Below, piece after piece: positions 1 through 8,084 of a stretch of 64,000 nt of DNA (position 1 is the stretch's first letter; the number at the start of each line of letters is the position of its first letter). Below the pieces are notes generated by a model. It did no database searches and was not told the origin of the DNA. It saw only the letters and a list, made by a program, of their open reading frames with translations. The stretch spans positions 1 to 64,000 of the forward strand of contig NZ_JAMDGY010000027.1 in NCBI RefSeq assembly GCF_028656955.1, given 5' to 3'. Source of the DNA: Pseudomonas fontis. Lineage in GTDB: Bacteria > Pseudomonadota > Gammaproteobacteria > Pseudomonadales > Pseudomonadaceae. Both the position numbers and the translations under genes were made by a program.

Positions 1-88
1 GCTGCCGACAGGCTGCGCTGGAGCCCGTGAGGGCTCCCAAAGGCGGCGCCTGCGATGCAGGCGAGCGCAGCCTTACGGCAGCGGCTAC
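1..88. repeat. Cloverleaf palindromic repeat, copy 1 (cut by window edge)
   Basis: This is a copy of a roughly 94-bp imperfect palindrome also found at 168-261, 40213-40305 and 62873-62966. Its outer arms run from GTAGCCGCTGCCG to CGGCAGCGGCTAC. Two inner hairpins, one around GGAGCCC/GGGCTCC and one around CGCCTGC/GCAGGCG, make a three-stem structure. The left end of this copy is missing because the window begins inside it. Confidence 0.85.
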
Positions 89-167
89 GTTTCCCGATGA
101 AGAGTCCAAGCCGGCGCCCACAGGATATTCACTGACCCTGCAGGAGCAACTGTCGCGCACCGTTTTT

Positions 168-261
168 GTAGCCGCTGCCGACAGGCTGCGCTGGAGTCCG
201 TGAGGGCTCCCAAAGGCGGCGCCTGCGATGCAGGCGAGCGCAGCCTGACGGCAGCGGCTAC
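168..261. repeat. Cloverleaf palindromic repeat, copy 2
   Basis: This is a complete copy in the same orientation as copy 1, after a 79-bp spacer in which I see nothing. It lies just past the 3' end of the antiporter gene that is read toward it. No gene is supported in 1-318. Confidence 0.88.
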
Positions 262-318
262 GCAGGAGCTGGCCTTGCCAGCGAAGTCATGGCAGCTACA
301 GAGGGTCGGCCCAGACAG

Positions 319-2121
319 TTAAGTAGACCCAGTTTCACCATCTGACTCAAACAACCGCGCCAACTCGAACCGCGCTTCCTGCGTCGTCTGCATGACCTTG
401 TCCCTATCGCCCAGTACCATACGCTGCGCCTCAAGCACCTGTTCGTCATGCTCGGTGAACAGCTGAATGCGTTGCTCGGCCTGTGCATTGCTCAGCCCCA
501 GGCCCACCAGGGTACGCCGGGTCATCTCCAGGCTCGAATAGAACGTCTCGCGAATCGGCTCCGCCCCCGCCTCCACCAACCGGTGCACATGCTGCCGGTT
601 GCGCGCGCGGGCGATGACCTTCAGGTGCGGGTACAGTCGCTTCACCAATTCGGCAGTCTTGGTGCTGATGTCCGGGTCATCGGTAGCAATCACGAAGTAC
701 TCCGCCTCCCCCACCTTCGCCGCATGCAACACCTCCGCACGCATCGGGTCGCCGTAGAACACCGGCACCTTTTCAAAGGTGCGGATCAGCTCGATGGTGT
801 CCACCGAGGTGTCCAGCGCAATAAAGGGTACGTTCTGCGCCCGCAGGATACGCGCGACAATCTGCCCCATTCGGCCCATGCCGGCAATCACCACGCGCGG
901 CCCATCGCCTTCGATGCGCTTGTATTGCTCAGGTACTTCTCGCACAGGTTGCGTCAGTTTCTTCGACCACTTCGCACAGGCCAGCATCAGCAGCGGTGTC
1001 ACGGCCATCGACAAGGTGATGGTCAGCAGCAGGATGTCGTAGGTACGCGCATCGAACAGGCCCTGGTCCTTGCCCAGCTTGAACACCACAAAGGCAAACT
1101 CACCGCCCGCCGCCAGCACCACCCCCAAGCGCAATGCGCTGGTACGGTTCAAACCACCCGCCAAACGCCCGACCGCCATCAGCAAAGGCAACTTCACCAG
1201 AATCAGCAACAAGGTGAAGCCAACGATGACTACCGGTATCTCGGCCAGCAACGCCAGGTTCGCGCCCATCCCGACACTGATGAAGAACAACCCCAGCAGC
1301 AAACCCTTGAACGGTTCGATCTGCGATTCCAGCTCGTGGCGATACTCGGAGTCCGCCAACAGCAGCCCCGCAAGAAACGCACCGAGGGCCATCGAAACAC
1401 CTGCCAGTTCCATCAGCCATGCAGTACCGATCACTACCAGCAACGCCGTGGCCGTCGACACTTCCGGCAAGCCCGAACGGGCAACCGTCCTGAATACCGG
1501 GCGCAGCAAATAGCGACCACCAATTACAACGATGGCAATACTGCCGACAACCTTCAAGACGCTATTGAACGTCTCGCCTTGAGCCACCTCCGGGCCGGTT
1601 GCCGCCAGCAGCGGCACCAGGGCAATCAATGGAATTGCCGCAATGTCCTGGAACAGCAGGATGGCAAACGCCAGACGCCCATGCGGGCTGGTCAACTGCT
1701 TGTTCTCGGCAAGACTCTGCAGGCCAAGCGCCGTGGACGACAACGCTAGCCCCAGGCCAAGCACCACGGCGGCCGGCAGCGACTGGTCGAAGAACAACAG
1801 CGCAATACCGCCAATCACCGCCCCCGTCACCACGACCTGCGCCAGCCCCACGCCGAACACGGCTTTGCGCATCAGCCACAAGCGCTTGGGCGACAACTCC
1901 AGGCCGATGATGAACAGCAGCAACACCACGCCAAGCTCGGAAAAGTGCGCAACGCTCTGCGGGTTGCCGATCAAACCCAGCGCCTGCGGCCCGATCACCA
2001 CGCCGGCCAGCAGGTAACCCAGGACCGCGCCCAGCTTCAGGCGTTTGGCCAGCGGCACGGTGATGACTGCGGCGAGCAGAAAGATCACCGCGCTTTGTAG
2101 CAGACTGCCTTCATGTGGCAT
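319..2121 (-). CDS. kefB: CPA2-family K+/H+ antiporter, KefB/KefC type
   Basis: This 600-residue inner-membrane protein has an N-terminal Na+/H+-exchanger domain of about 12 membrane segments (roughly residues 1-385) with the GYLLAGVVIGP motif. A cytosolic RCK/TrkA-N domain follows, with the nucleotide-binding signature VVIAGMGRMGQ near residue 410. The family exchanges K+ or another monovalent cation for protons; KefB and KefC are gated by glutathione adducts. The length matches E. coli KefB. GGAG lies about 8 nt before the ATG. No KefF/KefG ancillary gene is adjacent, so glutathione gating is not shown and KefC or another CPA2 member is possible. Confidence 0.85.
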   Translation of the reverse strand: MPHEGSLLQSAVIFLLAAVITVPLAKRLKLGAVLGYLLAGVVIGPQALGLIGNPQSVAHFSELGVVLLLFIIGLELSPKRLWLMRKAVFGVGLAQVVVTGAVIGGIALLFFDQSLPAAVVLGLGLALSSTALGLQSLAENKQLTSPHGRLAFAILLFQDIAAIPLIALVPLLAATGPEVAQGETFNSVLKVVGSIAIVVIGGRYLLRPVFRTVARSGLPEVSTATALLVVIGTAWLMELAGVSMALGAFLAGLLLADSEYRHELESQIEPFKGLLLGLFFISVGMGANLALLAEIPVVIVGFTLLLILVKLPLLMAVGRLAGGLNRTSALRLGVVLAAGGEFAFVVFKLGKDQGLFDARTYDILLLTITLSMAVTPLLMLACAKWSKKLTQPVREVPEQYKRIEGDGPRVVIAGMGRMGQIVARILRAQNVPFIALDTSVDTIELIRTFEKVPVFYGDPMRAEVLHAAKVGEAEYFVIATDDPDISTKTAELVKRLYPHLKVIARARNRQHVHRLVEAGAEPIRETFYSSLEMTRRTLVGLGLSNAQAEQRIQLFTEHDEQVLEAQRMVLGDRDKVMQTTQEARFELARLFESDGETGST

Positions 2122-2178
2122 TGCTCATTCTCCATAAATGCTGAAAGCAGCTTTTCGAGTCAGTGTAACCGCGCCAAC

Positions 2179-2210
2179 AAAAAGCCCGCCTGGTTCCGAC
2201 CAGGCGGGCC
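2179..2210 (-). terminator. Rho-independent terminator for the YeeE/YedE gene
   Basis: GCCCGCCTGG (2184-2193) pairs perfectly with CCAGGCGGGC (2200-2209) across a 6-nt loop. On the minus strand it is followed by a run of five T. It lies about 95 bp past the stop of the gene at 2305-3516. Confidence 0.85.
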
Positions 2211-2304
2211 TGTTCAACAGCCGATCAAGCGGGATTTGGGGATAATCCATCCAGGCCAACCCACTGGAAACCCGCCAATTCATCCACTAAACCCAGCAGT
2301 CCTT

Positions 2305-3516
2305 TCAGCAGCCGCTCAACGCCACCGGGCGACGCTCGCCCTCGAAGAAGAACGGGCGAATACGCACGCCAATCACGTTGCCGGCATACGCCGCGATCAA
2401 CCACAACCAGCCATGCAGGCTGCCCGAGGCGATACCGCTAAAGTACGCACCGATGTTGCAGCCATACGCCAGGCGCGAACCGTAACCGAGCAGCAAACCG
2501 CCGATTACCGCCGCCACCAGCGAGCGTTTCGGAATGTTCAGGCTCGGCGCAAATCGCCCGGCCAACCCTGCCGCCAACAACGCACCGAGGATGATGCCAA
2601 TGTCCATCACCGTGGTGACGTCCTGCCACAGCGGCGCAGCCAATGCCTTGGCGTTGCCCGGCATTTGCCAGAAAGCCCAACTGCCGACATCCACACCCAG
2701 CCCCGAAAGGGTTTTCGCGCCCCACAAGGCAAACGCCGAGGTGATGCCCCACGGGCGCCCGGCCAGCGCCAGGGTCGCGTAGTTCAGCAATGCCAACGCC
2801 ACTGCGCCCCACACCAGCGGCCATGGGCCACGCAGGAAACGACGCAGGCCCTGATGCTCACTGGCAACCGGTGCCTCAAGCTGACCATGACGACGCTTTT
2901 CCAGCAGCACGGTCGCCCAGGCGATTACCGCAAATACCGCCAGGCTCAGCACCAGCGCAGGCGCTACACCGAAGGTCTGGACGATGGAGGTCGCCGGGAA
3001 CGACGGCAGCGAGAACCACCAATCGACATGGTGCGTGGCCGTCACCGAACCGATGATGAAGAACAGCAAGGTCACCAGCATGCGTGCATTGCCGCCGCCC
3101 ACGGTGAACAGGGTGCCGGAAGCACAGCCACCGCCCATCTGCATGCCGATGCCGAAGATGAAGGCGCCGAACACCACGGAAACACCGGCCGGGGCCACCA
3201 GGCCGGTCACCGGCTGACCGAACAAGGTGCCGGCACCCAGTGCCGGGAAGAACAGCAGCACGGCCAGCGCCAGCATGACCATCTGTGCACGCAGGCCAGC
3301 GCCGCGGCGCTCGTTGATGAACACACGCCAGGCCGAGGTGAACCCAAAGGCGGCGTGGTACAGCGTCAGGCCCAGGGCCGCGCCGACCATCAGCAGCAAC
3401 ACCTGCTTGCTACCCACGCTGGCGTTGAGGAATACAGCGCCGATCAGCAACAGCGCCAAGGCGAACAGCGGCGCACCGAAACGGCGTTCGGGCGTAACGG
3501 GGACGGAGAGACCCAT
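2305..3516 (-). CDS. YeeE/YedE family membrane transporter
   Basis: This 403-residue protein is almost entirely hydrophobic. It carries the two diagnostic Gly/Cys segments of the family, GGGCASGTLFTVGGGN in the middle and YGSRLAYGCNIGAYFSG near the C terminus. Family members import sulphur compounds such as thiosulphate through paired conserved cysteines; this substrate is known for some relatives and is only inferred here. The length equals the double-domain form. The ribosome binding site is weak. The gene stands alone with its own terminator, and no TusA-like partner is adjacent. Confidence 0.85.
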   Translation of the reverse strand: MGLSVPVTPERRFGAPLFALALLLIGAVFLNASVGSKQVLLLMVGAALGLTLYHAAFGFTSAWRVFINERRGAGLRAQMVMLALAVLLFFPALGAGTLFGQPVTGLVAPAGVSVVFGAFIFGIGMQMGGGCASGTLFTVGGGNARMLVTLLFFIIGSVTATHHVDWWFSLPSFPATSIVQTFGVAPALVLSLAVFAVIAWATVLLEKRRHGQLEAPVASEHQGLRRFLRGPWPLVWGAVALALLNYATLALAGRPWGITSAFALWGAKTLSGLGVDVGSWAFWQMPGNAKALAAPLWQDVTTVMDIGIILGALLAAGLAGRFAPSLNIPKRSLVAAVIGGLLLGYGSRLAYGCNIGAYFSGIASGSLHGWLWLIAAYAGNVIGVRIRPFFFEGERRPVALSGC

Positions 3517-3619
3517 GGCAATACTCGGATATAAATTGGGGAGCAGGCGAGTATAGCGTTGCAGGGCGGGGATGTGGCCTTGCCTGGCCCACTAGGGCAA
3601 TTCTGTGAAGGCTGCGCCG

Positions 3620-4138
3620 TCAATCGCCGGCAAGTCCGGCGCCCATGGGGGGCAGTGTTTTGGCTGGGGTATTTTCGGCGCGACGGGCTGCGCGCAACTG
3701 ACGCTTCAAGCGGTGGATAGGCGGCGCATACAGAAAACCGAACGACACGCTGTGCTCACGCCCCTGCACCCCGTGATGCATCAGGTGCGCGTGGTACAGG
3801 CGACGCAGGTAGCGATTGCGCGGCTTGGGCCGCAGCGGCCAATGCCGGTGCACGATGCCGTCATGCACGACCACATAAATGATGCCAAATGCCGCCACAC
3901 CCGCGCCAATCCACTGCAAGGGATCATGACCGCTGTTGCCCAGCACAATCAGCGTGATCGCCACCAACGCCAGCACCAGCAGGTAGACGTCATTGGTCTC
4001 GACCGCGCCCAGGTGCTTCTCGTGGTGCGAACGATGCAAAAACCAGCCCCACCCATGCATCACATACTTGTGTGCCAGGAAGCCGACCGCCTCCATGGCA
4101 ACCAGGGTGCAAAGAAACAGGGCGATATGGGCAATCAT
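3620..4138 (-). CDS. Beta-carotene hydroxylase (CrtZ-like), fatty-acid hydroxylase superfamily
   Basis: This 172-residue membrane protein has the histidine clusters that bind the di-iron centre: HKYVMH near residue 23, HRSHHEKH near 36, HDGIVHRH near 92 and HLMHH near 117. CrtZ enzymes hydroxylate beta-carotene rings to zeaxanthin. No other carotenoid gene lies in the window, so the true substrate is uncertain. The last residues, GAGLAGD, are encoded by a REP palindrome (3623-3647) and replace the natural C terminus. The ribosome binding site is weak, so the start is tentative. Confidence 0.75.
   Translation of the reverse strand: MIAHIALFLCTLVAMEAVGFLAHKYVMHGWGWFLHRSHHEKHLGAVETNDVYLLVLALVAITLIVLGNSGHDPLQWIGAGVAAFGIIYVVVHDGIVHRHWPLRPKPRNRYLRRLYHAHLMHHGVQGREHSVSFGFLYAPPIHRLKRQLRAARRAENTPAKTLPPMGAGLAGD
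3623..3647. repeat. REP element overlapping the 3' end of the CrtZ-like gene
   Basis: This is a degenerate copy of the REP unit found at 28398, 28446, 36286, 49277 and 49350 (core CGCCGGCAAGGCCGGC; here AAGTCCGGC). It supplies the last codons of the coding sequence, whose TGA stop lies at its outer edge. Confidence 0.75.
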
Positions 4139-4210
4139 AGGTCAGGTGGCTCGGGGGAACGTCGCGCTCAGGGTAAGGGAAGCGTGGGCGCGGGTCCATG
4201 CCTGCGCCAG

Positions 4211-4522
4211 TCAGGTAGACGCGTGGGTGACACCGTGAGGTTGTGCACGCAGGTCGATACCCAAGGCATGTATTACTTTGAGCACCGTATCGAAACGCGG
4301 CTTGGCACCTGGGGCAAAAACCTTGTAGAGGCTTTCTCGCCCCAGGCCGGTAGCGCGCGCGACCTGGGTCATGCCACGCGCCTTGGCAACATGCCCAAGG
4401 GCACGCAGCAGTTCGTCGGTGTCGCCATCTTCAAGCACCTGGGACAGGTATTCGCTGATCGCCTCGTCGCTGTCCAGCAGCGCGGCCATGTCGAATGAAG
4501 TGAGTGCTACGGTCATGATCAA
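4211..4522 (-). CDS. Antitoxin of a type II toxin-antitoxin pair (HI1420/HigA-like)
   Basis: This 103-residue protein has a Cro/C1-type helix-turn-helix in its C-terminal half, around MTQVARATGLGRESLYKVF. It matches the 'addiction module antidote protein, HI1420 family'. It should neutralise the toxin encoded just upstream and, with it, repress their shared promoter. Its ATG overlaps the toxin stop by 4 bp, which indicates translational coupling. Toxin-first order is usual for this family. Confidence 0.88.
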   Translation of the reverse strand: MIMTVALTSFDMAALLDSDEAISEYLSQVLEDGDTDELLRALGHVAKARGMTQVARATGLGRESLYKVFAPGAKPRFDTVLKVIHALGIDLRAQPHGVTHAST

Positions 4523-4812
4523 ACCTCTTTTGCCAAACTGCGGGCCAATCGGATATCTGCTGCCTGGGATGACTTGTCACCACCCGCCAGCAGCACAATG
4601 ACAACACCGGTACGCACCGTGAAATACACCCGGTAACCTGGCCCGGTATCCAGGCGCATCTCGGATACGCCCTCGCCAATACACCTGACATCCCCCAGAT
4701 TACCCACCGATGCACGCTCCAGGCGCCGACCAATGGCGATCTTTGCCCGCAGGTCCCGCATGCCTTCAAGCCAGCTTCGAAAGCGTTGTGTCTGCTCGAT
4801 GGTGTAGATCAT
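4519..4812 (-). CDS. RelE/ParE-superfamily toxin (HigB-like)
   Basis: This 97-residue basic protein resembles the 'addiction module killer protein' group. It has the RelE-fold pattern TxxFRxWLxxLRDxxAK near the N terminus and a core around GYRVYFTVR, and it ends ADIRLARSLAKEV. Relatives are ribosome-dependent mRNA interferases; that activity is inferred from the fold. It is the first gene of a two-gene operon with the antitoxin. The predicted transcription start lies only about 5 nt before the ATG, so the message may be nearly leaderless. Confidence 0.88.
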   Translation of the reverse strand: MIYTIEQTQRFRSWLEGMRDLRAKIAIGRRLERASVGNLGDVRCIGEGVSEMRLDTGPGYRVYFTVRTGVVIVLLAGGDKSSQAADIRLARSLAKEV

Positions 4813-4823
4813 GGAGTGCCCCT

Positions 4824-4852
4824 ACTGTATCCCTGTAGATACAGACTGACAA
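4824..4852 (-). promoter_or_regulatory. Promoter and operator of the toxin-antitoxin operon
   Basis: On the minus strand TTGTCA (-35, 4847-4852) and TACAGT (-10, 4824-4829) are 17 bp apart. A perfect inverted repeat, CTGTATC-N6-GATACAG (4825-4844), fills the spacer and overlaps the -10. A repressor bound there would block RNA polymerase, as expected for autoregulation by the antitoxin. Which protein binds is inference. Confidence 0.7.
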
Positions 4853-4970
4853 GCGACAGATTGGAAAATCTGTGGGTGACAGCCTGCTTCCTTGAGCCAG
4901 ATACCTTGAGGCAACACACTTGGTGCAGCTAGATAGACTGGTCGGGGTTTCGAGTAGGAGACTTCCGAGG

Positions 4971-5357
4971 TTAAAGCCCCTGCAGCGCTTCCAGCTCATC
5001 GGCCCGCGCCTTGGTCATGCTCAGGCTGCACCCGCCGCCATTGAGGATGTCCATGGTGCCGCCGGTCAGTTGGTAGTACATCGAGCAATTGCTGTCGCGG
5101 TACTTCACCCACAAGCGCTGCGCATCGCGCAGTCGCCCCTGGCTATCAGCCTCAAGCCCGGCCATGGCTTTCTTGTAAGCCTGGTTCAAGCGCGCATCCT
5201 CACGCTTGAGCTCGGCAGCGCTGCATTCGCTCATGCTGGCGGTGCTTTGCGCGCTCTCCATGCAACTGCGGTAAACCGCCGAATACTCCGGCGCGTCCTG
5301 CGCCCATGACGCCCCCGCCAGCACCGCCAATGCCACGCCTGCTACCCCATGCTTCAT
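4971..5357 (-). CDS. LprI-family (DUF1311) periplasmic protein
   Basis: This 128-residue protein has a signal peptide that probably ends at SWAQ (near residue 20). The mature part carries four cysteines (YRSCMES, MSECSAAE, SNCSMYY, GGCSLSM) and the LKREDARLNQAYKKAM helix typical of DUF1311/LprI. Mycobacterial LprI inhibits lysozyme; the role in Pseudomonas is unproven. A good AAGGGAG precedes the ATG. The gene lies downstream of and in the same direction as the LysR gene, with an 18-bp gap, so co-transcription is possible. Confidence 0.82.
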   Translation of the reverse strand: MKHGVAGVALAVLAGASWAQDAPEYSAVYRSCMESAQSTASMSECSAAELKREDARLNQAYKKAMAGLEADSQGRLRDAQRLWVKYRDSNCSMYYQLTGGTMDILNGGGCSLSMTKARADELEALQGL

Positions 5358-5375
5358 CGTCTATCTCCCTTGTGA

Positions 5376-6281
5376 TTACTGTTCAACCTGACACGCCTGC
5401 AGTACCCGCCCACGCAACCAGCGATGCGCCGCATCACCCTCGCGCCGTTCATGCCAGGCCTGTTGGAAGGCAAAGGCACGGATCGCCAGCGGCGGCTCGA
5501 AGCAGCGTAGCTGACGCTGCCTGAAGCCCTCCAGGTTACGCCGCGCCACGGTCAGGATCAGATCGGTACCGGCGATCACTTCGCTGGCCGCCGTCCAATG
5601 CGGTAATGCCAAGGCTACCCGGCGGGTAGCCCCCAGGCCCGCCAATGCCTGATCAATTTCGTTGTCAGCCCCCGGCCGCACCGCCACCAGCACATGCGGG
5701 CGCGCCAGCCATTGCTCCAGGGTCAGCCCGCCGCGTGGCGGCAAGCGGTCGCGGTCTGCCAGGCAGGCGAAACGCTCCTCGAACAACTGCTCCGCTCGCA
5801 GCGGATCGGCCAGCGTCGGGAACACGCCCAACGCCAAATCAGTCTCGCCATCGAACAACTGGCTGAGCATCGCCTCGCGGCTGCCTTGGGTAACCACCAG
5901 ATCGACACCCGGTGCGTCTTCGCGCAACCCGCGCATCAAACGCGGCAATACCACGCGCGCGCCATAGTCCGACATCGCCAGGCGAAAACTGCGGCGCGCC
6001 CGCGCCGGGTCGAAACCTGGGCTGCTGAGCAAGGCGTCAAGCTGCTGCAAGGCCTCCTGCAACGGCTGAATCAGTTCCAGTGCGCGAACGGTCGGCTGCA
6101 AACCACCGCCCCGGCGCACCAGCAACGGGTCGGCGAAGATCTCGCGCAATTGCGCCAGCGCATGGCTCACCGCCGGCTGGCTGCGATGCAGGCGTACTGC
6201 CGCACGCGAAACGTGCTGCTCAGCGAGCAAAGCATGCAGGGTCAACAACAGGTTGAGGTCGATGCGGCGCAGATCATCCAT
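5376..6281 (-). CDS. LysR-family transcriptional regulator
   Basis: This 301-residue protein has an N-terminal winged helix-turn-helix (DLRRIDLNLLLTLHALLAEQ, then SRAAVRLHRSQPAVSHAL). A periplasmic-binding-protein-like effector domain follows from about residue 90. AGGAG precedes the ATG. It is transcribed away from the YdcZ-type transporter across 93 bp, the usual arrangement of a LysR regulator and its target. The effector is not identifiable. Confidence 0.9.
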   Translation of the reverse strand: MDDLRRIDLNLLLTLHALLAEQHVSRAAVRLHRSQPAVSHALAQLREIFADPLLVRRGGGLQPTVRALELIQPLQEALQQLDALLSSPGFDPARARRSFRLAMSDYGARVVLPRLMRGLREDAPGVDLVVTQGSREAMLSQLFDGETDLALGVFPTLADPLRAEQLFEERFACLADRDRLPPRGGLTLEQWLARPHVLVAVRPGADNEIDQALAGLGATRRVALALPHWTAASEVIAGTDLILTVARRNLEGFRQRQLRCFEPPLAIRAFAFQQAWHERREGDAAHRWLRGRVLQACQVEQ

Positions 6282-6374
6282 CTGGCGAATAGCTCCTGTG
6301 CAACGTTCGAATTTCCATCATTGGCATGGATAACCAAGACTGCACCGGTGTACCGCTCACTTCAAGGAGTTCTC

Positions 6375-6854
6375 ATGAGCCTGAACATTGCCCCGGCTGT
6401 CGTCATCCCGCTGCTCATCGCCCTGCTCGCCGGCGCGGCCGTACCTTTCCAGGCCGGCAGCAACGCGGCGCTGGGCAAGCTGCTGGGGCACCCGCTGTGG
6501 GCCACGCTAATTTCGCTGGCGGTCAGTGTGCTGATGGTGTTGCCGGCGCTGTTGCTGATGCGCGCCCCTGCCCCGCAGCTGGCCGCTCTGGGGCAGGCGC
6601 CGTGGTGGGCGTGGTTTGGCGGCGTGGCGGGGGTCGCTTACATCACTGCGGCGTTGATCCTGACTCCACGCCTTGGCGCTGCCGGGTTTATCGTCTGCGT
6701 GGTGGCCGGCCAGGTGCTGTCGTCGCTGGCCATCGACCAGTGGGGGCTGATGGGCCTGCCGGTGCGCCCGGTGAACGGGCTGCGGATTGCTGGCGTGACG
6801 CTGATCGTGGTCGGCATGCTGCTGGTGCAGTGGGCGACCAGCGCACAGCGCTAG
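6375..6854 (+). CDS. DMT-superfamily transporter, YdcZ/DUF606 type
   Basis: This 159-residue integral membrane protein has about five membrane segments. It begins MSLNIAPAVVIPLLIALLAG and carries the family pattern PFQAGSNAALGKLLGHPLWA. The chosen ATG has AAGGAG 5 nt upstream; the longer open frame before it is the shadow of the LysR gene. It is probably the target of the divergent LysR regulator. Its substrate is unknown. The stop codon shares CTAG with the stop of the convergent next gene. Confidence 0.85.
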   Translation: MSLNIAPAVVIPLLIALLAGAAVPFQAGSNAALGKLLGHPLWATLISLAVSVLMVLPALLLMRAPAPQLAALGQAPWWAWFGGVAGVAYITAALILTPRLGAAGFIVCVVAGQVLSSLAIDQWGLMGLPVRPVNGLRIAGVTLIVVGMLLVQWATSAQR

Positions 6855-7408
6855 ATCGCTTCATCCCGACGCGGGGCTTCGTACTGCCAGCTCGGTGGCG
6901 GCTCGAAGGCCCGCTCAAGCTTGAAGCGCAGGCTGTCGTTCTGCGTTGCCATCACCACAACCGCCACCAGCAGCACGGCCAGGCCGCCGTCCGGCAGGCT
7001 CCAGCGCGGCACCTCATCGCGGCCGCGATAACACCACCAGGCCTGTCCGGCACAGAAGGCCGCGATGGCCAGCACCCAGAGGTAATAACCTGCGGCAAAG
7101 CCGGTAACGTCGAAGAAGTCATAGCTGCGATTGTTCGGCAGACGGTCGAGGTTCCAGCTTGCCAGCGCCAGGTACAACGCCCAGCCAGCGATCACCAGCG
7201 AAGGCCAGCGAAAGCGCCGGCGCAGCAGCAACGCCAGCCCGAGCAACGGATTGGCAAACCAGCCGAACATGCCGAAGACCACGCCCCACGGGCCATAAAT
7301 CAGCATCTGCAACGCCGCCATGCTGTTCCCGCCGGTCATCCTGACCGCATCGAAACACAGCGCCAGCAGGTAGATCAGCAAAGTAATGGAGACGTAGTAC
7401 CGCGCCAT
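6851..7408 (-). CDS. Integral membrane protein of unknown function
   Basis: This 185-residue protein has about five hydrophobic segments, with motifs YGPWGVVFGMFGWFANP and SYDFFDVTGFAAGYYLW. I do not recognise its family. GAGG lies about 6 nt before the ATG. It converges with the YdcZ-type gene, and the two stops overlap in the palindrome CTAG. It lies 53 bp upstream of the GNAT gene's 3' end, in the same direction. Confidence 0.75.
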   Translation of the reverse strand: MARYYVSITLLIYLLALCFDAVRMTGGNSMAALQMLIYGPWGVVFGMFGWFANPLLGLALLLRRRFRWPSLVIAGWALYLALASWNLDRLPNNRSYDFFDVTGFAAGYYLWVLAIAAFCAGQAWWCYRGRDEVPRWSLPDGGLAVLLVAVVVMATQNDSLRFKLERAFEPPPSWQYEAPRRDEAI

Positions 7409-7461
7409 GCGTCAACCTCATGAATAATCCAGCTCGCGACGATACGCCAAAAACCCCAGGC

Positions 7462-8025
7462 TCAGTTCGAGCGATTGTCGTCGGCCAGCAAACCGTAAAG
7501 GGCAGAGTCGGACAGTTCGCCATCAATGCACCAGCGTTCGCGCAGCAGCCCTTCGCGAACAAAGCCGAGGCGTTCAAGGCTACGGGCCGAGGCCAGATTG
7601 CGCGGGTCGATCTCGCCTTCAAGGCGACGCAGGTTGCGCTCGGTAATCAGGTAGGCGACGAAGCCGTCCAGCGCTTCGCTCATGAAGCCCTGGCCTTGCG
7701 CGTTGCTCGCCAGGCAATAGCCGATTTCGCCACGCCGCGAGCTGTCGTCGATATTGAAGAACTGGCACATGCCGATCAGTTGATCGTTGTCGTTGCGGTA
7801 GATGCCCAGCTTGAGGGACTGGCCGGCGGCATAGGCCGCGCGGTCTTGTGCGAGAGCGGATTCGGCTTCAGCAAGGGTGGCCCAGGGGGCGTGGTTCCAG
7901 TAACGCATGACCTGCGGGTCGGCCATGATGCCCAGCCATTGCTCGGCGTCTTCGGCGACCATCGGGCGCAGTTGCAGACGCGCGGTTTGCAGGCACAGGT
8001 CTGAGGGGAAAGCCGGTGTACCCAT
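7462..8025 (-). CDS. GNAT-family N-acetyltransferase (RimJ/RimL-like)
   Basis: This 187-residue protein begins MGTPAFPSDLCLQTARLQLR and has the acetyl-CoA-binding region RRGEIGYCLASNAQGQGFM followed by a conserved SARSLERLGF, typical of the RimJ/RimL (Acetyltransf_3) branch. Such enzymes acetylate ribosomal-protein N termini, amino acids or antibiotics; the substrate is unknown. The open frame extends to 8130, but AAGGAG lies about 9 nt before the ATG at 8025, so that start is preferred. Confidence 0.87.
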   Translation of the reverse strand: MGTPAFPSDLCLQTARLQLRPMVAEDAEQWLGIMADPQVMRYWNHAPWATLAEAESALAQDRAAYAAGQSLKLGIYRNDNDQLIGMCQFFNIDDSSRRGEIGYCLASNAQGQGFMSEALDGFVAYLITERNLRRLEGEIDPRNLASARSLERLGFVREGLLRERWCIDGELSDSALYGLLADDNRSN

Positions 8026-8084
8026 TACGCTGAACTCCTTGTTCAGTTGATCCGAAATGGGCGCAACTCTATCACTCGCTGCCG

